Source of the DNA: Chaenocephalus aceratus
Lineage: Eukaryota; Chordata; Actinopteri; Perciformes; Channichthyidae
Length of the DNA stretch: 64,000 nucleotides
Reading direction: 5' to 3'
Assembly: GCA_023974075.1 (NCBI GenBank)
Contig: CM043800.1
Span: 27,744,952 to 27,808,951, forward strand
In this document: positions 61,001 through 64,000 of the stretch, piece after piece
How the letters are laid out: each line of letters opens with the position of its first letter
How positions within the stretch are numbered: position 1 is the first letter of the stretch
Position numbers and translations under genes: made by a program
Notes under the pieces: generated by a model
Seen by the model: only the letters and a program-made list of their open reading frames with translations
Told to the model about the DNA's origin: nothing
Database searches by the model: none

Positions 61001-61928
61001 GTCTTTGATCCTAACTCTGTCCTTCTTTCGCTCTCTCTCATCACTGTCTCCTTCACTCCTAGTGTCCCTCCTTCCCTCTCCCCTATCAGAGGGCATTTCT
61101 CTCTCTCTTCTCCCGTGTGCAGAAGGCACCCTGACCTCCCTCTCTCCCGTGTTAGGCTCCAGCTTATCCCTTTTTCTAGCAGCATCCCTCTCTCTTCTGT
61201 CCCGTGAATTACCCCCTTCTCTTCTCCTGTCTTGAAAAACGACATCAGGCTCCGGATATCTTTTCATCTTTCGTGATCTATCATCTTCTACGGGTCTTCC
61301 TAAAGTGTTTGTTCCCTCTGCCTTTCCCCTGCTTCGGATATCATCTATTTCCCTCTCGCTGTACCTCTCTCTCTGCCGCGTCCTTTCTCTTTCTCTCTCC
61401 CGGTCATCTGGCTCTACTCTTCTCGGCCCATCTCTCCGTCTTCTTTCCTCTCTCTCTTTGTCCAACTCCACGGTGGGTGCCATTCCTCTGCCGCGACCTG
61501 GACTGCTTTTTCTCATCCGGGGAAAAGTGTCGCCTTTCTTCGTCCCCCTTTCTAGTTCTCTCAAACTCTCCTTCTCTAAAGTTGACAGGGGCCTCCCATT
61601 TTTGCTTCTGTCGTCTTCCTGCCTCCTCACTCTTTCGGTCCTCTCTCTATCTTCCTCTCTTGGCCTTGGTGCAGGAGCTCGGTCTCTTTCAGAGTACTTA
61701 TCTCTTGGATCCATATCTTTGTATCTCGTTTTGTCCCTCATTTTCTCGGCCTCTCGTTCCCTCCTCCTGTCTTCCTCCCGGTTGCTGTCTCTCTCTCTCT
61801 CCGACTGGGCAGTCATTGCTGGCCTTGGACTTGGATCGCGGGAGATTTTTCCACCTGGCTGAAGCTTGCGTTTCAGATGTGTTGAGTTTAGTGTCAAAGG
61901 GCGTGCAGCTGGGCCTTTTAGTTCCCAT
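52099..61928 (-). CDS. arhgef5: Rho guanine nucleotide exchange factor 5 (frame-broken N-terminal exon)
   Basis: Activates Rho GTPases through a DH domain. Exons on the minus strand: 61945-58331 (start candidate ATG 61926-61928), 57767-57722, 57302-57253, 56521-56168, 55151-54991, 54866-54714, 54627-54498, 54381-54307, 54195-54106, 53598-53456, 53311-53168, 53058-52988, 52539-52435, 52301-52099. Marks: DRRKRNSKIFN, LWRELPGVRNS, DH (FEVVTSEASYCRSLDIVV, PVCQRLPLRSFLVLPFQRI), PH (FECRTLPLISQSRRMV, KLHTLQKNLFRLH, SDKLRWISAL), SH3 (MQCIRAIVGHQPDELSLEKA, DHWVEGTRLSDRHRGWVP). These parallel human ARHGEF5 (TIM) closely, and the single big N-terminal exon also matches its architecture. That exon is Arg/Glu/Asp-rich and split among several frames, with stops at 61698, 60764, 60579, 60109, 59717 (TGA) and 58472; exon 56521-56168 is one base too long at a G8 run. 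The catalytic half is otherwise intact. Assembly errors or decay of the N-terminus are both possible. Confidence 0.85.
53867..53990 (-). repeat. Dispersed repeat, copy B
   Basis: Same family as 12,113-12,260: TTTCAAACCTTTATTTATAC, ATTGAGATCATTGATCTC, TTTCAAGGGAGACCTGCTCA and TTCCACATGAAACATAAAAA. It lies in an arhgef5 intron. Confidence 0.65.
57646..57704. repeat. (GTGA)n microsatellite
   Basis: Imperfect GTGA repeats in an arhgef5 intron, directly beside the splice donor of exon 57767-57722. Confidence 0.85.
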
Positions 61929-61945
61929 TTTATTATTTGGAGAAC

Positions 61946-64000
61946 CTAAAAGACAGCAACAGTTGACATCATCAATTAAGAAATCGACCTTCGAGAGTTA
62001 GATAACTTCAGGTATAGACAGATCAATGGAATGCAAGTCAAATAAGCAACATGGTCTACAAATGTATAGGTAATGTCACAGAATTTAGTACAAGTACTCT
62101 TAACCCTCCTGTTATCCTTGGGTCAATTTGACCCCATTCAATGTTTAACATATCTAATAAAATGGGTCACATAGGGTTTTTGCCTAGTATTTCATGACTT
62201 TTCCTAATTTAGTGAGGACTAATGGGTAAACATAAAATGAACATCTTCATTCTCATAGTTTGTACATAAACACTTTTCTGGAAAACTATGAGAATGAAGA
62301 GAGGTGATTGAAGATGAGAAATTATATGTATAAATGTAAATGTAAGTAGGAATAACTTGCATAATGATTTAAAGGACAATCATTGATCAAGTAAGGGGTG
62401 GGAATTAATAAGCATTTGCTTCCTCCTGCTCCCTTTTGGACACATATGATTTATTATTATTAATATGAAGACTTTTTTTGTTTTGTTGAATATATAAATA
62501 TTATCATTAATGTGGATAAATACTGTATTTTAACAATACGTTATTCTGTTATTCACATTTGTTATTTGTTGTTTTTTTTAAGTCTGTTCGAAATAAAGAT
62601 TTAAATGAAATGAACATGAAGATCTTTTTTAAATGTCCTGTACGCACTTTGTACGCATCGGTGTTCCTTGTTTTAGTAGTATAAAACGAAAAATGTCAAA
62701 ATTGTAAACATGTTTGTGTTGATTGTGGAGGATGATATTGAGGTGACCAGTGGCGACTGGTCATTAGGGCAGGTGGGGCACAGCCCCACCTAGTGTCAGC
62801 AGAAAGTATTAAAATAATGATTACAACAAAATGCAAAAAATAAATTAAAAAATATATAAATTATATTTTAAGATCATGTTTAATCATCTGATTCGTCTGT
62901 ATATTGCTGTTTTAGTATGTGTTCTTCTAATTAGTGTCTACAGTGTGTGCCTATTGAGCTGTTTAGAGCCATGTGGGACAAAACCTGATCCTGCCCCTCC
63001 CTCTGACTGTCTAAGTGAACGGTGACTGCAAAAACTACACTGCGCATGCTCAGAGTATTTTCCTATTTAATGTGTGTGGCAAAAAATAATGACCATAGGG
63101 GCAAAGTGCTGCCATCCCCACCATACGTCATCTCACATAATTCAGAGCTGATTGGCTGTAAGTACGTGTATTGCGAAAAGTGTGGTGTGTGAAGAGGAGG
63201 AGAGAGAGCTGCAGTGAGGCGTCCTAAAACCAGGAAGTAAGCTGCGCATGGCTTCCCTCCACAAAAAAGCAACGAGATTTCTCCATAGGATTTTAGAAAA
63301 TAGCTCAAAATAAGATCTGTGGGAAACGTAGCTGTTAGATAAATGTACGTTTTGTTCAGCCGGATAATATCCACATGTCTACCCTACTTTTATCATTTTC
63401 GAATCAAAAATCTATTGATTAGATTAGATTTATGATACACTTTTGAAACTACAAGAAGATAAGGAGGACTTTTACAAAAAAGTAATAGAGATTTTTGTCC
63501 AGAAGGATAGGCAAATGGACTTAATCTTCAAGTCAAGGTAAGACTGCAATTTTATTGAAAATGGGATCTTACTAAGAGAGAACAATTCAATATTTAAATG
63601 ATAAAATTACATTTTTTTGGGTATCCTTCTGTTGAACTGTCTGTTTAAAAGTAATTGAAGCATCAGACAAAAAAAGCTTTTGAAAATAATATTATATTTT
63701 TAAACCTGAAGAGTCAGTGCCAGTGCCTCACCAGCCATGAACCTCTCTGCAGAAGCTTATATATATATAGACATCTGAGTTTTTTGTGCCCCACCACTTT
63801 TGTACATATAGAAACGCCACTGGAGGTGACTATTACATGCAAATGTATCATTGTAAATAAAAACTACCGTCTGCTTAGTTATTGGTCCTTTAACAACATA
63901 AAATATCTTACTTTAAAATTGTATTTCAATCAGTGAGATTTTATGGTGATTTGTGTATTTTTCGATAGTTACACAATAGGAATTCTGGATGTATAGAGGG
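61946..64000. other. Sequence upstream of the arhgef5 first coding exon
   Basis: The minus-strand acceptor TCTTTTAG at 61,946-61,953 shows that a 5' UTR exon lies further right, possibly outside the window. 61,960-62,740 is AT-rich with no recognised feature. A hAT-type element fills 62,748-63,822. I could not place a promoter. Confidence 0.5.
62748..63822. mobile_element. hAT-type element, 1.08 kb
   Basis: Starts CAGTGGCGACTGG and ends AAACGCCACTG, with a perfect 8-bp duplication GAGGTGAC at 62,740-62,747 and 63,823-63,830. Sub-terminal GGTGGGGCACAGCCCCACC and GTGCCCCACCAC are also mirrored. No transposase frame is present, so it is non-autonomous. Confidence 0.85.

Noticed and set aside
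58257..62001. Long plus-strand Ser/Leu/Pro-rich ORFs (up to about 265 residues).
   Set aside because: They are the complement of the purine-rich arhgef5 exon, with no splice context or domain, while the minus-strand frames connect in phase to the DH domain.

Overview
This window is teleost fish nuclear DNA. The evidence is multi-exon genes with GT/AG introns, vertebrate gene families in a conserved order, long CA/TG microsatellites, L2-type LINE tails and many short hAT-type elements with 8-bp target-site duplications. Five protein-coding loci can be read. The order ephb6 - trpv6 - (C-type lectin) - (GABARAP-like) - arhgef5 recalls human 7q34-q35, where EPHB6, TRPV6 and ARHGEF5 lie close together.

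Layout. 1-20,335 (+): ephb6, an Eph receptor entered in the middle of its ligand-binding domain; 17 exons are resolved through to the stop, followed by a 3' UTR with a (TG)n tract. 20,340-31,990: an intergenic block crowded with mobile elements, including a hAT element, two neighbouring long-inverted-repeat elements with 6-bp duplications (the second holding a decayed HECT-associated exon) and a mariner-type MITE. 31,993-39,490 (+): trpv6, 16 coding exons, complete at 724 residues. 39,774-46,348 (-): a small type II membrane C-type lectin-like gene, convergent with trpv6, whose large intron holds three tandem copies of a ~555-bp unit. 47,152-49,337 (-): a 117-residue GABARAP-family (Atg8) gene with a probable 5' UTR exon ending near 50,941. 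52,099-61,945 (-): arhgef5, a Rho guanine nucleotide exchange factor with DH, PH and SH3 domains and a 3.6-kb N-terminal exon. 61,946-64,000: upstream sequence with a 1.08-kb hAT-type element.

The genes are independent single transcription units: receptor signalling at the membrane (ephb6), epithelial calcium entry (trpv6), a probable immune surface receptor (lectin), autophagy (Atg8 family) and Rho activation (arhgef5). Points most worth checking: the fish EphB6 keeps catalytic motifs that mammalian EPHB6 has lost, but has an altered glycine loop; the TRPV6 pore motif differs from the mammalian one; the arhgef5 N-terminal exon is broken into several reading frames and a second exon is one base out of register at a G8 run; and the pair of long-inverted-repeat elements. 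I saw no tRNA, rRNA or CRISPR features.
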